Shown one piece after another: positions 39,201 to 47,733 of a stretch of 49,557 bases of DNA. The notes beneath the pieces are model-generated. The model made no database searches. It was not told the DNA's origin and saw only the letters and a program-made list of their open reading frames with translations. Position numbers and translations under genes: made by a program. Source of the DNA: Paenibacillus sp. JJ-223 (GTDB lineage: Bacteria; Bacillota; Bacilli; Paenibacillales; Paenibacillaceae); assembly GCF_927798175.1 (NCBI RefSeq), contig NZ_CAKMMP010000028.1, positions 1 to 49,557 on the forward strand. The letters are read 5' to 3'. Position 1 is the first letter of the stretch, and every line of letters starts with the position of its first letter.

Positions 39201-40055
39201 ATGCCATTAGTTTCTATGACAAACATGTTGAACAAAGCACTCGAAGGAAAGTATGCTGTTGGTCAATACAACATCAACAACCTGGAGTGGACGCAAGCGA
39301 TTCTCGCAGCTGCAGAAGAAGAAAAATCTCCTGTAATTCTCGGCGTATCCGAAGGTGCAGCGCGTCACATGGGCGGCTTCTACACTGTAGTGAAAATGGT
39401 AGAAGGACTCATTCACGATATGAAAATCACGGTTGAAGTTGCTATTCATCTGGACCACGGTTCCAGCTTTGATAAATGTAAAGAAGCAATCGATGCCGGC
39501 TTCACTTCCGTTATGATCGATGGTTCCCATCACCCAATCGACGAAAACATCGAAATGACGAAAAAAGTCGTTGAATATGCACACGCTAAAGGCGTTTCCG
39601 TTGAAGCTGAAGTAGGTACTGTGGGCGGACAAGAAGATGACGTAATCGGCGGCATCCAATATGCTGACCTGAACGAATGTATCCGTATCGTCAAAGAAAC
39701 AGGCATCGACACTTTGGCTCCGGCTCTGGGTTCCGTTCACGGTCCATACCAAGGCGAACCAAACCTGGGCTTCAAAGAGATGGAAGAAATCTGCAATGCT
39801 GTTAAACTGCCGCTCGTTCTGCATGGCGGTACTGGTATCCCTAAACATGATATCGACAAAGCGATTTCCTTGGGTACTTCCAAAATCAACGTAAACACTG
39901 AAAACCAAATTGCATTCACTAAAGCGGTTCGCGAAGTGCTTGCAGCGAAGCCGGATGCTTACGATCCGCGCAAATACATCGTTCCAGGTCGCGACGCGAT
40001 CAAAGCAACGGTTATTGGCAAAATCCGTGAGTTCGGTTCCAACAACAAAGCTTAA
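39201..40055 (+). CDS. fba: Fructose-1,6-bisphosphate aldolase, class II
   Basis: This zinc enzyme cleaves fructose 1,6-bisphosphate to dihydroxyacetone phosphate and glyceraldehyde 3-phosphate in glycolysis and works in reverse in gluconeogenesis. The 284-aa product has the family motifs: the catalytic and zinc region HLDHGSSFD, DGSHHP, the VEAEVGTVGGQED loop, LAPALGSVHGPY, and LHGGTGIP with the phosphate-binding KINVNTE stretch. The start ATG 39201 follows AGGAGG at nine bases; an upstream in-frame start is not supported. Codon use is strongly biased, as expected for a highly expressed gene. It follows spo0F as in Bacillus (fbaA). Confidence 0.98.
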   Translation: MPLVSMTNMLNKALEGKYAVGQYNINNLEWTQAILAAAEEEKSPVILGVSEGAARHMGGFYTVVKMVEGLIHDMKITVEVAIHLDHGSSFDKCKEAIDAGFTSVMIDGSHHPIDENIEMTKKVVEYAHAKGVSVEAEVGTVGGQEDDVIGGIQYADLNECIRIVKETGIDTLAPALGSVHGPYQGEPNLGFKEMEEICNAVKLPLVLHGGTGIPKHDIDKAISLGTSKINVNTENQIAFTKAVREVLAAKPDAYDPRKYIVPGRDAIKATVIGKIREFGSNNKA

Positions 40056-40086
40056 TTTGCTTTTTTGCAGCTCCATATGGGTACAA

Positions 40087-40124
40087 GTGGAAAGAACACC
40101 GCCTAGCCGGTGTCTTTCCATTTT
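40087..40124 (+). terminator. fba terminator
   Basis: TGGAAAGAACACCG pairs with CGGTGTCTTTCCA (one mismatch region), then TTTT. Confidence 0.87.
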
Positions 40125-40204
40125 AACGCCCGTTTCACACCGAAAGCCGTCAGCATGAATTGCCGTTCATCGGCCGCAAAACACGTAGGGGGACTTTAAG
40201 CTTT

Positions 40205-41458
40205 ATGGAAAAATTGATGATTAGTGGCGGACGCCCGTTGCAGGGGACTGTGACTATTAGTGGCGCCAAGAACAGCGCCATTGCGCTTATTCCTGCAGCA
40301 TTGCTTGCCGAGTCGGAAGTCGTGCTGGACAACCTGCCGCTTTTGAGCGATGTGGCAGTTTATGCGGAAATTTTGGAGGAACTTGGGGCACGTGTATCTT
40401 GGGAAGGAAATCAGATGAAGATCGATCCTTCCGATATTAAATCCATCCCCATGCCTAACGGTCCCGTGAAAAAGCTTCGAGCTTCTTATTATATGATGGG
40501 AGCGCTGCTTGGGCGTTTTAAAGAGGCAACCATAGGTTTGCCTGGAGGCTGTAATTTCGAGCCTCGTCCGATTGATCAACATATCAAAGGCTTTGAAGCG
40601 TTGGGAGCGACTGTGACCAACGAGCATGGCTCCATCCATCTGCACGCCAAAGAACTGCGCGGTGCAAAGATTTACCTCGACGTAAGCAGTGTTGGCGCAA
40701 CCATTAACATTATGTTGGCAGCCACTCGTGCCAAAGGTTCCACAATTATTGAAAATGCGGCCAAAGAGCCTGAGATTATAGATGTAGCAACACTTTTGAA
40801 TTCCATGGGTGCCAGCATAAAAGGCGCTGGAACCGAGACGATTCGCATAGAAGGCGTTCCATCCCTGAGAGGGTGCCGCCATTCCATTATTCCCGACCGC
40901 ATTCAGGCAGGAACCTATATGATTGCTGCTGCAGCAACGCGTGGGGACGTTCTGATCGATAATGTTATTCCCAAACATTTGGAGGCTTTAACGGCCAAAT
41001 TGCTGGAAATGGGTGTGAGCATCGAGGAAATGGATGAGAGCATTCGTGTCATCGGGCGCCCGTCCTATAGTCATGTTGACGTGAAGGCGTTGGTGTACCC
41101 CGGTTTTCCGACGGATCTGCAATCTCCAATGACAAGTGTGCTTACCCAAGCCAGCGGCGTAAGCGTGCTTAGCGATTTCGTTTACAGCAATCGCTTCAAG
41201 CATGTTCCCGAGCTGGTTCGTATGGGAGCCAAAATTCGAGTGGAGGGACGTTCGGCCATTATTGAAGGCGGGGAACTGAACGCTGCCAAGGTCAAGGCGG
41301 CCGACCTCCGCGCCGGAGCTGCTCTGGTTATCGCTGGACTTACCGTTAAGGAAGGTGTAACCGAGGTGACGGGCGTAGAGTTGATTGATCGGGGTTACGA
41401 TCACCTTGTAACCAATCTGCGGATGTTGGGCGCTGACGTATGGCGTGAAACGATTTGA
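40205..41458 (+). CDS. murA: UDP-N-acetylglucosamine 1-carboxyvinyltransferase
   Basis: MurA adds enolpyruvate from PEP to UDP-GlcNAc, the first committed step of peptidoglycan synthesis. The 417-aa product begins MEKLMISGGRPLQGTVTISGAKNS with Lys22-Asn23. It carries the active-site loop LPGGC116NFEPRPIDQHIKG, with the PEP-binding and fosfomycin-target Cys116. Bacillota usually have two paralogues; the copy between fba and rho corresponds to B. subtilis MurAB (MurZ). ATG 40205 was chosen with GGGGGAC upstream; an extra N-terminal extension of 15 codons is unlike the family. It is followed by a 516-base gap before rho. Confidence 0.96.
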   Translation: MEKLMISGGRPLQGTVTISGAKNSAIALIPAALLAESEVVLDNLPLLSDVAVYAEILEELGARVSWEGNQMKIDPSDIKSIPMPNGPVKKLRASYYMMGALLGRFKEATIGLPGGCNFEPRPIDQHIKGFEALGATVTNEHGSIHLHAKELRGAKIYLDVSSVGATINIMLAATRAKGSTIIENAAKEPEIIDVATLLNSMGASIKGAGTETIRIEGVPSLRGCRHSIIPDRIQAGTYMIAAAATRGDVLIDNVIPKHLEALTAKLLEMGVSIEEMDESIRVIGRPSYSHVDVKALVYPGFPTDLQSPMTSVLTQASGVSVLSDFVYSNRFKHVPELVRMGAKIRVEGRSAIIEGGELNAAKVKAADLRAGAALVIAGLTVKEGVTEVTGVELIDRGYDHLVTNLRMLGADVWRETI

Positions 41459-41974
41459 TTCGACTCCTGATTGGCAAGGGAAACAGCCTGCTCAATGTCG
41501 GCATGTCTCTTTTTGTGATGGAATCTTGTCGACAAAGTGTTTTTTTCTCGTTTAACTGCATATCTTTTAGACAACTGGGTTAACCTATACTAATAGAGTT
41601 CTCAGTCTCTCCGGAGTAAGTGGATATGGTTTGGTCTCCTTATCCGGAGGGTCTTTTTTTGAGCTGAACTTCAGTTTGCTCATTCCAACAGCTTGTATTC
41701 CATTCCCCGTACCCCGGTTTGTTTGAACTTCACTTCATCGCTGGTCACCCGGATCAATCGCCTCATGAATTTGTTCACTCACTACCGACAGCGGAATCTT
41801 GAATACCCCGCTCGGAAAACTTACATTCTAGGACAACGATTTGCAATATAACGGTTACATTCCGTACAATGGACAGAAGAGAGTGCAGCAGGAGAGAGTG
41901 CTGGGCTCGCTTGCCGGAATATCAAGAAAAACTATCCATTTCACGGACTTATTAATTGAATAGGTGGTTATTAT
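41459..41974 (+). promoter_or_regulatory. rho upstream region with an attenuator-like hairpin
   Basis: No gene is supported in these 516 bases. TTGTCGACAA (41526-41535) is an exact palindrome followed by a T-run; it contains a near-0A-box TGTCGAC on each strand. TATACT at 41586-41591 is a candidate -10. Shortly after it, CTCCGGA (41609-41615) pairs with TCCGGAG (41643-41649), followed by T7 (41654-41660): an intrinsic-terminator form ~320 bases ahead of rho. The remaining 41661-41974 shows only the weak ribosome binding site of rho. Confidence 0.5.
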
Positions 41975-43300
41975 ATGGATCTACAGATCTCCGATTTGGA
42001 AGAAATGAAGCTTACGGATCTTTACAAACTGGCCAAAAAATATCAAATTCCATACTACGGCCAACTTAAAAAGAAGGAACTGATTTTTGCGATTTTGCGC
42101 GCACAGGCGGAACAGAGCGGATTAATGTTCATGGAAGGCGTGCTGGAGATTCTCCCGGAAGGTTACGGGTTCCTTAGACCGATCAATTACCTGCCGAGCA
42201 CAGAAGACATCTATATCTCCGCTTCGCAGATTCGCAAGTTTGACCTGAGAACCGGCGATCTTGTATCCGGAAAATGCAGAACGCCCAAGGAAAACGAACG
42301 TTATTTCGGATTGCTGCAAGTGAACGCCGTCAATGGCGAGAACCCCTCGGCTGCTGCGGAAAGACTTCATTTCCCGGCGCTAACCCCATTGTATCCGCAA
42401 AAAAAGCTGGTTCTCGAAACATCCCCCAACCATTTGTCTACCCGAATCATGGATTTGCTAGCGCCAGTAGGTCTGGGACAGCGCGGATTGATCGTGGCAC
42501 CTCCCAAAGCGGGTAAAACACTCCTGCTCAAAGAGATCGCGAATAGCATTTCAACCAATAATCCCGACATTGAACTCTTTGTGCTATTGATTGACGAACG
42601 CCCGGAGGAAGTGACGGATATGTCCCGTTCTGTCAAAGGTGAGGTTGTGGCTTCTACGTTTGACGAATTGCCGGAGAACCATATCAAGGTTGCGGAATTG
42701 GTGCTTGAACGGGCTCTGCGCTTGGTTGAGGCGAAAAAGGATGTGGTTATCCTTTTGGACAGTATCACGCGTCTAGCGCGTGCGTACAACCTGGTTATTC
42801 CGCCTTCCGGACGAACGCTTTCCGGTGGTATCGATCCCGCTGCATTCCATCGACCGAAGCGTTTCTTCGGTTCAGCGCGGAACGTGGAGGAGGGCGGCAG
42901 CTTGACCATTCTGGCTACGGCCCTCATCGATACCGGTTCGCGTATGGATGACATCATTTATGAAGAATTTAAAGGTACGGGGAACATGGAGCTGCATCTG
43001 GATCGCCGTTTGGCGGAACGCCGCATTTTCCCGGCCATCGACATTCGCAGATCGGGAACGCGCCGCGAAGAAGTGCTGCTGACCAAAGAAGAACTCGATA
43101 CAATCTGGTCGATCCGCAAAAACATGAACGACTCTCATGATTTTGTTGAAAGCTTCCTGAAAAAGTTGCGCAATAGTAAAACGAACACCGAGTTTTTGGC
43201 CGCTTTCGATACGGCGGGGAGCAGCCCGACGAGCAACTCGGGAACGACGACAACTCGCCGGTCTACAAGACAGGCCGCAACCTCTGCGACAACAACCTAG
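41975..43300 (+). CDS. rho: Transcription termination factor Rho
   Basis: Rho is the hexameric RNA-dependent ATPase helicase that ends transcription and limits antisense RNA. The 441-aa product has an N-terminal helix bundle (MKLTDLYKLAKKYQIPYYGQLKKKELI), the OSB/S1-like RNA-binding domain (GVLEILPEGYGFLRP, DIYISASQIRKFDLRTGD), Walker A (APPKAGKTLL), Walker B (VVILLDSITRLARAYN), the Q loop (PPSGRTLSGG) and the R loop (GTGNMELHLDR). The last ~25 residues form a Thr/Ser/Arg-rich low-complexity tail. ATG 41975 follows a weak TAGGTGG. A candidate attenuator lies upstream; Rho is known to limit its own expression in several bacteria. Confidence 0.98.
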   Translation: MDLQISDLEEMKLTDLYKLAKKYQIPYYGQLKKKELIFAILRAQAEQSGLMFMEGVLEILPEGYGFLRPINYLPSTEDIYISASQIRKFDLRTGDLVSGKCRTPKENERYFGLLQVNAVNGENPSAAAERLHFPALTPLYPQKKLVLETSPNHLSTRIMDLLAPVGLGQRGLIVAPPKAGKTLLLKEIANSISTNNPDIELFVLLIDERPEEVTDMSRSVKGEVVASTFDELPENHIKVAELVLERALRLVEAKKDVVILLDSITRLARAYNLVIPPSGRTLSGGIDPAAFHRPKRFFGSARNVEEGGSLTILATALIDTGSRMDDIIYEEFKGTGNMELHLDRRLAERRIFPAIDIRRSGTRREEVLLTKEELDTIWSIRKNMNDSHDFVESFLKKLRNSKTNTEFLAAFDTAGSSPTSNSGTTTTRRSTRQAATSATTT

Positions 43301-43316
43301 TTTTGCCAGCCATCAG

Positions 43317-43346
43317 CATTGGCCCGGCTGCGGGCCATCTTTCTTC
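43317..43346 (+). terminator. Weak hairpin after rho
   Basis: TGGCCC/GGGCCA with a short pyrimidine tail (TCTTTCTTC). It may terminate rho only partly. Confidence 0.45.
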
Positions 43347-43397
43347 GGACGTTGACCCCGACGCGAGGATTAACCCATTAGATGTAAGGAGAACATC

Positions 43398-44675
43398 ATG
43401 TATTTAGTGTACGCAGATGAACAAGGTAATGTTTTTGATCATCCTTCGTTGTTCGGGCTCGCCCGCAGCGGAGATATGATCGTGGAAATTATGGAGGACG
43501 AGTTGATTCCGTTGCCCGAGGGCGCGACGCTTGTGGGATTGCCAAGCACTCGTCCGATCGGGATGGATCCGGAGACTGGAGAAATGCTGCCGTTGCCGAA
43601 GGACACCCAGGCCGTAGGCGCGCTTCTGCCACAAGGCTTTACGCGTCTCTGTCTGCCTGGTTATGTGAAAACGGATAAGGAATACAAGCTGCCGCTGTTT
43701 GGATATTCGGCGGTTGTATGGAAAGAAGATGGTTTCTACGTAACGGCCCGGATGTCCGACCAGCCGGACCAGTGGAATCCGCTGAACTGCGATCGCGATG
43801 AGGTACGGAGTGGTGTGAAGCGCCTGACCGAGAAGTATCCCGAAAACCGGCTGTATACGCATTTGTCCAATTGTGCCCTTGGTTATGAGTGTCTGACATC
43901 ATCCAATACGTTTTTGAATCGTTGGGAAGGTGGGGTACCTGTTTCGTATTCCTGTAATGCGGGTTGTTTCGGGTGTATTTCCGAGCAGCCGGATGACAGC
44001 GGTTTTGTATCCCCTCAGACACGCATGAATTTCCGTCCGCGCGTGGAAGAAATCGTTGAGGTCATGCTGGAACATCTCAAGACGCCGGAATCGATCATCA
44101 GTTTTGGACAGGGGTGTGAGGGAGAGCCTTCCACTCAAGCCAAATTGATCATTGAGGCGATTCGCGAGGTTCGATCCATTACGGATATGGGCTACATTAA
44201 CATCAACACCAATGCTGGTTTGAGCGACCATATCCGCGGCATTGTTGATGCCGGGCTTGATTTGATGCGAGTAAGCACGATCAGTGCGCTGGATGATCAT
44301 TATAATGCATATTACAAACCGCGCGGGTACACGCTGGCCAATGTGGAAAAATCGCTAAAATATGCGTCTGACCAAGGAGTGTATACGTCGATTAACTATC
44401 TCATCTTCCCGGGAGTAACAGACCGCGAGGAAGAGATTGAGGCGATGATCGAATTCGCCCGCAGAACAAATCTGCGCCTGATCCAGATGCGTAACCTGAA
44501 CATTGATCCTGAAAGTTACCTGGAACTGATCCCGCCCGCTCAAGGAGATATCCTTGGCATGAAACAGGCGCTTGAGATCTTTGAACAGGAGCTTCCGGAC
44601 GTCGTCATCGGATCTTATACGCATGTTCCGCCGGTGGGCATGGCGCGGCCGAAGCGGCTGATTACCCCCTTGTAA
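43398..44675 (+). CDS. Radical SAM protein of unknown function (425 aa)
   Basis: Cys186-NAG-Cys190-FG-Cys193 is the canonical CX3CX2C motif that binds the radical-SAM 4Fe-4S cluster. GQGCEGEP (237-244) corresponds to the GGE motif that binds S-adenosylmethionine; later strands (NINTNAG, RVSTIS, INYLIFPGVTD) complete the barrel. An N-terminal domain of ~170 residues has no family I recognise. It holds further cysteines (85, 131, 159, 165; the last two as NCALGYEC) that might bind a second metal. The reaction is unknown; no peptide or tRNA-modification partner gene is next to it. AAGGAG lies seven bases before ATG 43398. It sits between rho and rpmE, which are adjacent in B. subtilis. Confidence 0.9.
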   Translation: MYLVYADEQGNVFDHPSLFGLARSGDMIVEIMEDELIPLPEGATLVGLPSTRPIGMDPETGEMLPLPKDTQAVGALLPQGFTRLCLPGYVKTDKEYKLPLFGYSAVVWKEDGFYVTARMSDQPDQWNPLNCDRDEVRSGVKRLTEKYPENRLYTHLSNCALGYECLTSSNTFLNRWEGGVPVSYSCNAGCFGCISEQPDDSGFVSPQTRMNFRPRVEEIVEVMLEHLKTPESIISFGQGCEGEPSTQAKLIIEAIREVRSITDMGYININTNAGLSDHIRGIVDAGLDLMRVSTISALDDHYNAYYKPRGYTLANVEKSLKYASDQGVYTSINYLIFPGVTDREEEIEAMIEFARRTNLRLIQMRNLNIDPESYLELIPPAQGDILGMKQALEIFEQELPDVVIGSYTHVPPVGMARPKRLITPL

Positions 44676-44681
44676 TAACAA

Positions 44682-44710
44682 TTGCAAGTCGGAATGTCCC
44701 GTGTTATAAT
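44682..44710 (+). promoter_or_regulatory. rpmE promoter
   Basis: TTGCAA (44682-44687), 17-base spacer, TATAAT (44705-44710): a strong sigma-A promoter 65 bases before rpmE. Confidence 0.85.
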
Positions 44711-44774
44711 CGTCAAAGTTGTTTCATTTACTCTGGGTCCGCTTGAGGCTCAGGGCGGAAAGAGGTGAAAGGAA

Positions 44775-44972
44775 ATGAAAGCAGCAATTCATCCTAAATA
44801 CACTGTAGTAAACGTAACTTGCGCTTGCGGTAACACTTTTGAAGCAGGCTCTGTTAAAGACGAACTGCGTGTAGAGATTTGCTCCGCGTGCCATCCGCAC
44901 TTCACTGGTAAACAGAAGTTTATCGATGCAGGCGGCCGTGTGGATCGTTTCAAGAAAAAATACGGCATCTAA
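44775..44972 (+). CDS. rpmE: Ribosomal protein L31 (zinc form)
   Basis: This is the 50S protein that bridges to the 30S head. The 65-aa product has four zinc-ligand cysteines, C16-A-C18 and C36-S-A-C39, in CACGNTFEAGS and EICSACHPHFTGKQKFID. It is therefore the zinc-binding type; the alternative zinc-free YtiA form lacks these. ATG 44775 has a purine-rich site (AGAGGTGAAAGGAA) upstream. It has its own strong promoter and terminator. Zinc-dependent exchange with a paralogue is known in B. subtilis; no Zur site was seen here. Confidence 0.98.
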   Translation: MKAAIHPKYTVVNVTCACGNTFEAGSVKDELRVEICSACHPHFTGKQKFIDAGGRVDRFKKKYGI

Positions 44973-45013
44973 TTCAGCCATTCGTTATGAACGGTCTGAG
45001 CATTGCTTTGCAA

Positions 45014-45046
45014 AACACCTCTGCCCTAGCGGCAGGGGTTTTTTTG
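45014..45046 (+). terminator. rpmE terminator
   Basis: ACCTCTGCC/GGCAGGGGT stem, loop CTAGC, then T7. Confidence 0.93.
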
Positions 45047-45098
45047 TTGTAATGGCTTGTGTGCACGAGAGATGGTGACACTTCCCATTGCAGATTGG

Positions 45099-45127
45099 TT
45101 GCATTTTCGATGAGGTTACGCTATACT
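45099..45127 (+). promoter_or_regulatory. SRP RNA promoter
   Basis: TTGCAT (45099-45104), 17 bases, TATACT (45122-45127), placing the start about nine bases on at the SRP RNA 5' end. Confidence 0.8.
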
Positions 45128-45135
45128 ATTTCTTA

Positions 45136-45405
45136 CCGTGCTAGATGGGGAGGTAGCGGTGCCCTGTTACTCGCAATCCGCTATAGCGAGGTTGAATTCC
45201 TGTTAGAGGTATTGTCGATGTGAGGTTTGGTCCCTGAATGGGGCGTTGACGGTTGGGTCCTTCGCAATGAGTACTCATGAACCTGGTCAGGTCCGGAAGG
45301 AAGCAGCCATAAGTGAGACCACTCTTGTGCCGAAGGGTTGCCTAGCCTGAGCTTTCGTTCAGGGGTGCCACTTGGATCGCAATTATCAATAACAGGTGCA
45401 CGGCT
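45136..45405 (+). ncRNA. ffs: Signal recognition particle RNA (large, Bacillus type; scRNA)
   Basis: The ~270-base RNA has CCGTGC (45136-45141) pairing with GCACGG (45398-45403) to close the molecule. The 5' Alu domain reads GGGGAGGTAGCGGTGCCCTGT, close to B. subtilis scRNA. The SRP54-binding domain is exact: GGTCAGGTCCGGAAGGAAGC followed by AGC (about 45284-45307) with the GGAA tetraloop and the asymmetric AGCAG loop. It is the 6S-type long form with an Alu domain, as in Bacillus and Paenibacillus, and lies directly upstream of dnaX as in B. subtilis. Confidence 0.96.
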
Positions 45406-45429
45406 TACGATGATATTTCAGAGATCTTT

Positions 45430-45461
45430 GCAGATATGACATGCAGAGGTCTTTTTATTTT
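45430..45461 (+). terminator. SRP RNA terminator
   Basis: AGATCTTTGCA/TGCAGAGGTCT stem (G-T pairs), then TTTTTATTTT. Confidence 0.85.
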
Positions 45462-45574
45462 ACCAAAAAAGGATGCGAGATTGAGTCAGATGGAGTTTGG
45501 ATTCACCCCGGAATATAGTATAATGGGGGAACGACAAGAGACTCGAATGCGAAGTGGAAGGAAGGTAACGCATC

Positions 45575-47332
45575 ATGGAGCATATCGCGTTATATCGGGC
45601 GTGGCGCCCCCAGTCGTTTCAGGATATGGTGGGACAACAGCATATTATTCAGACCCTGCAGAACGCGATTCGTGAGCAGCGGACTTCCCATGCTTATTTG
45701 TTTAGTGGGCCCCGGGGAACCGGTAAAACGAGTGCCGCCAAAATTATGGCGAAGGCTGTAAACTGCGAACGCGGCCCTGCGCCCGAGCCTTGCAACGAGT
45801 GCGAGGCCTGCCGCAGAATTACTTCCGGCTCAGTTATGGACGTGCAGGAGATTGATGCTGCGTCCAACCGCGGCGTTGAGGAAATTCGCGATCTGAGGGA
45901 GAAGGTTAAATATGCTCCGACCGAGGTTCGCCAGAAGGTCTATATTATTGATGAAGTGCACATGTTGACGACAGAAGCTTTCAATGCTTTGTTGAAAACA
46001 TTGGAGGAGCCGCCTCCGCATGTGATGTTTATTTTGGCTACAACCGAGCCGCATCGCCTTCCTGCGACGATCATATCGCGTTGTCAGCGATTCGATTTTC
46101 GCAGGGTGTCGCTGGATGAGCAGACTGACCGGCTTGAGCTGATCTGTGAACAGGAAGGCATGCAAGCCGACAGGGATGCCCTCCAGTATATTGCTCGACT
46201 TTCTGATGGCGGGATGAGGGATGCACTTAGCGTGCTCGACCAGATCTCTTCCTTCACCGACGGCAAGGTGACTTATCAGAAGGTTATGGATATGACCGGC
46301 GGAATTCCCTCGGAACAGTTTGCCAAACTTGCAGCTTCTTTGCTCAAGGGCGATGTCGGTCATATTTTACAGATGATCGAGGGCTTCATGCATGAGGGTA
46401 AAAGTGCCGATAAATGCATGGAGAACCTGCTGTATTATTTCCGCGACTTGCTTATGATCAAAATGGTACCGGATGCCGACAAGCTGACGGATCGCGTGCT
46501 TCACCCGGAGTCGTTCCGGGAAATGGCCGAAGCCTTTACCAAAGGGCAACTGTTTCAGATGATTGATACGCTTAACCGCTATCAGAGCGAGATGAAGTAC
46601 GCTGTTCAACCGCAAACGTTATTCGAGGTGGCTTTGTTGAAGCTGTGCAGCATTCCTGGTCAACAAGGGTCGGATGGCGAAGCGGCGGCGGGCGTTTCTG
46701 CGCAATCTGCTTCCATGCCTGGCGATCATGGGGAAATCCAGCGTTTGAAACAGCAGGTATCGGAGCTTGAGAAGAAACTTGATCGAGCGCTTAAAGCCGG
46801 GTTGAGTGGAGGCGAGGCTGCTTCTAGTGGTCCTTCGCGTCCTGCGACGCGTGCTCCTGTGTCCAGAGGCAACGCACCTGCCAAACTTCCGTCGCATCTG
46901 GATCAGTATGTGGCACGGAAAGGGTCGCCGGAATTTGCGGATGTCAGCAAGCGTTGGGGGCAAATATTGCAGCGAGTGAAGGAAGAAAAGGTTACCGTTC
47001 ATGCCTGGTTTATGGATGGCGAGCCGGTGTCGGTGCTGGAAGACAACGTTCTGGTTGCGTTTAAAAACAACATTCACCGGGAAACGACCGAGAAACAGGC
47101 GAATCGCGAAGTGATTGAACGGGTGCTTGCGGAACAAATAGGACGTCCGATGCGTCTCGTAACCATGATGCTGAAGGATTGGAATGGCGTCATAGAGGGA
47201 GCTGTTGAGTCCCCGAAGGAGGAATTTAAGCTCGAACCCGAACATGAGGATGGAGGCTCGGGAGGCAAGCAGCCGTGGATTGACGAGGCTATTCAGCTCT
47301 TTGGGGAAGACTTGGTCATTATTAAGGAATAA
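45575..47332 (+). CDS. dnaX: DNA polymerase III subunits gamma/tau
   Basis: DnaX is the clamp-loader ATPase and organises the replisome. The 585-aa product has an AAA+ domain with Walker A GPRGTGKTSAAK (45-56), a zinc module with Cys64, Cys73, Cys76 and Cys79, the DEVH box in IIDEVHMLTTEAFNALLKTLEEPP, and sensor 1 in ILATTEPHRLPATI. The C-terminal part is the tau-specific region after a Ser/Ala/Pro-rich linker (~365-430). I saw no A-run slippery site that would indicate a programmed frameshift to gamma. ATG 45575 follows GGAAGG. ebfC and recR follow in one operon, as in B. subtilis. Confidence 0.98.
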   Translation: MEHIALYRAWRPQSFQDMVGQQHIIQTLQNAIREQRTSHAYLFSGPRGTGKTSAAKIMAKAVNCERGPAPEPCNECEACRRITSGSVMDVQEIDAASNRGVEEIRDLREKVKYAPTEVRQKVYIIDEVHMLTTEAFNALLKTLEEPPPHVMFILATTEPHRLPATIISRCQRFDFRRVSLDEQTDRLELICEQEGMQADRDALQYIARLSDGGMRDALSVLDQISSFTDGKVTYQKVMDMTGGIPSEQFAKLAASLLKGDVGHILQMIEGFMHEGKSADKCMENLLYYFRDLLMIKMVPDADKLTDRVLHPESFREMAEAFTKGQLFQMIDTLNRYQSEMKYAVQPQTLFEVALLKLCSIPGQQGSDGEAAAGVSAQSASMPGDHGEIQRLKQQVSELEKKLDRALKAGLSGGEAASSGPSRPATRAPVSRGNAPAKLPSHLDQYVARKGSPEFADVSKRWGQILQRVKEEKVTVHAWFMDGEPVSVLEDNVLVAFKNNIHRETTEKQANREVIERVLAEQIGRPMRLVTMMLKDWNGVIEGAVESPKEEFKLEPEHEDGGSGGKQPWIDEAIQLFGEDLVIIKE

Positions 47333-47387
47333 TGTCGCAATGTCTTGTTGTCAATGCAATATCATTTTATTAAGGAGATGATTACAG

Positions 47388-47699
47388 ATGAATAACATGA
47401 ACCAAATGATGAAGCAAGTGAAGAAAATGCAGGAACAAATGCTGAAAGCGCAGGAAGAACTGGGCGACAAAACGGTTCAAGGTACTTCCGGAGGCGGCGT
47501 GGTTACGGCAGAAGTGAACGGACACAAAAAATTGCTCTCTGTTACGATCAAACCTGAAGCGGTAGATCCGGACGACGTCGAAATGCTGCAAGATCTCGTG
47601 ATGACGGCTGTGAACGATGCACTGAGCAAAGCTGACGAACTTGCCAACCAGGATATGGGCAAATTCACTGGCGGCATGAAAATTCCGGGATTGTTTTAA
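47388..47699 (+). CDS. ebfC: YbaB/EbfC-family nucleoid-associated protein
   Basis: The 103-aa product is a small DNA-binding dimer of the YbaB/EbfC family (B. subtilis YaaK). The N-terminus is Met/Gln/Lys-rich and helical (MNNMNQMMKQVKKMQEQML). The conserved core VTAEVNGHKKLLSVTIKPEAVDPDDVEMLQDLV follows, then a Gly/Met-rich end (GMKIPGLF). It binds DNA with little sequence specificity and is nearly always placed between dnaX and recR, as here. AAGGAG precedes ATG 47388. The exact cellular role is not settled. Confidence 0.96.
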   Translation: MNNMNQMMKQVKKMQEQMLKAQEELGDKTVQGTSGGGVVTAEVNGHKKLLSVTIKPEAVDPDDVEMLQDLVMTAVNDALSKADELANQDMGKFTGGMKIPGLF

Positions 47700-47733
47700 T
47701 TGAAATTGATCCTGCCAAAGGAGACTCGCGCGA

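Noticed and set aside
45436..45675. 79-codon frame before dnaX
   Set aside because: It starts in the SRP RNA terminator and overlaps dnaX out of frame without a ribosome binding site.
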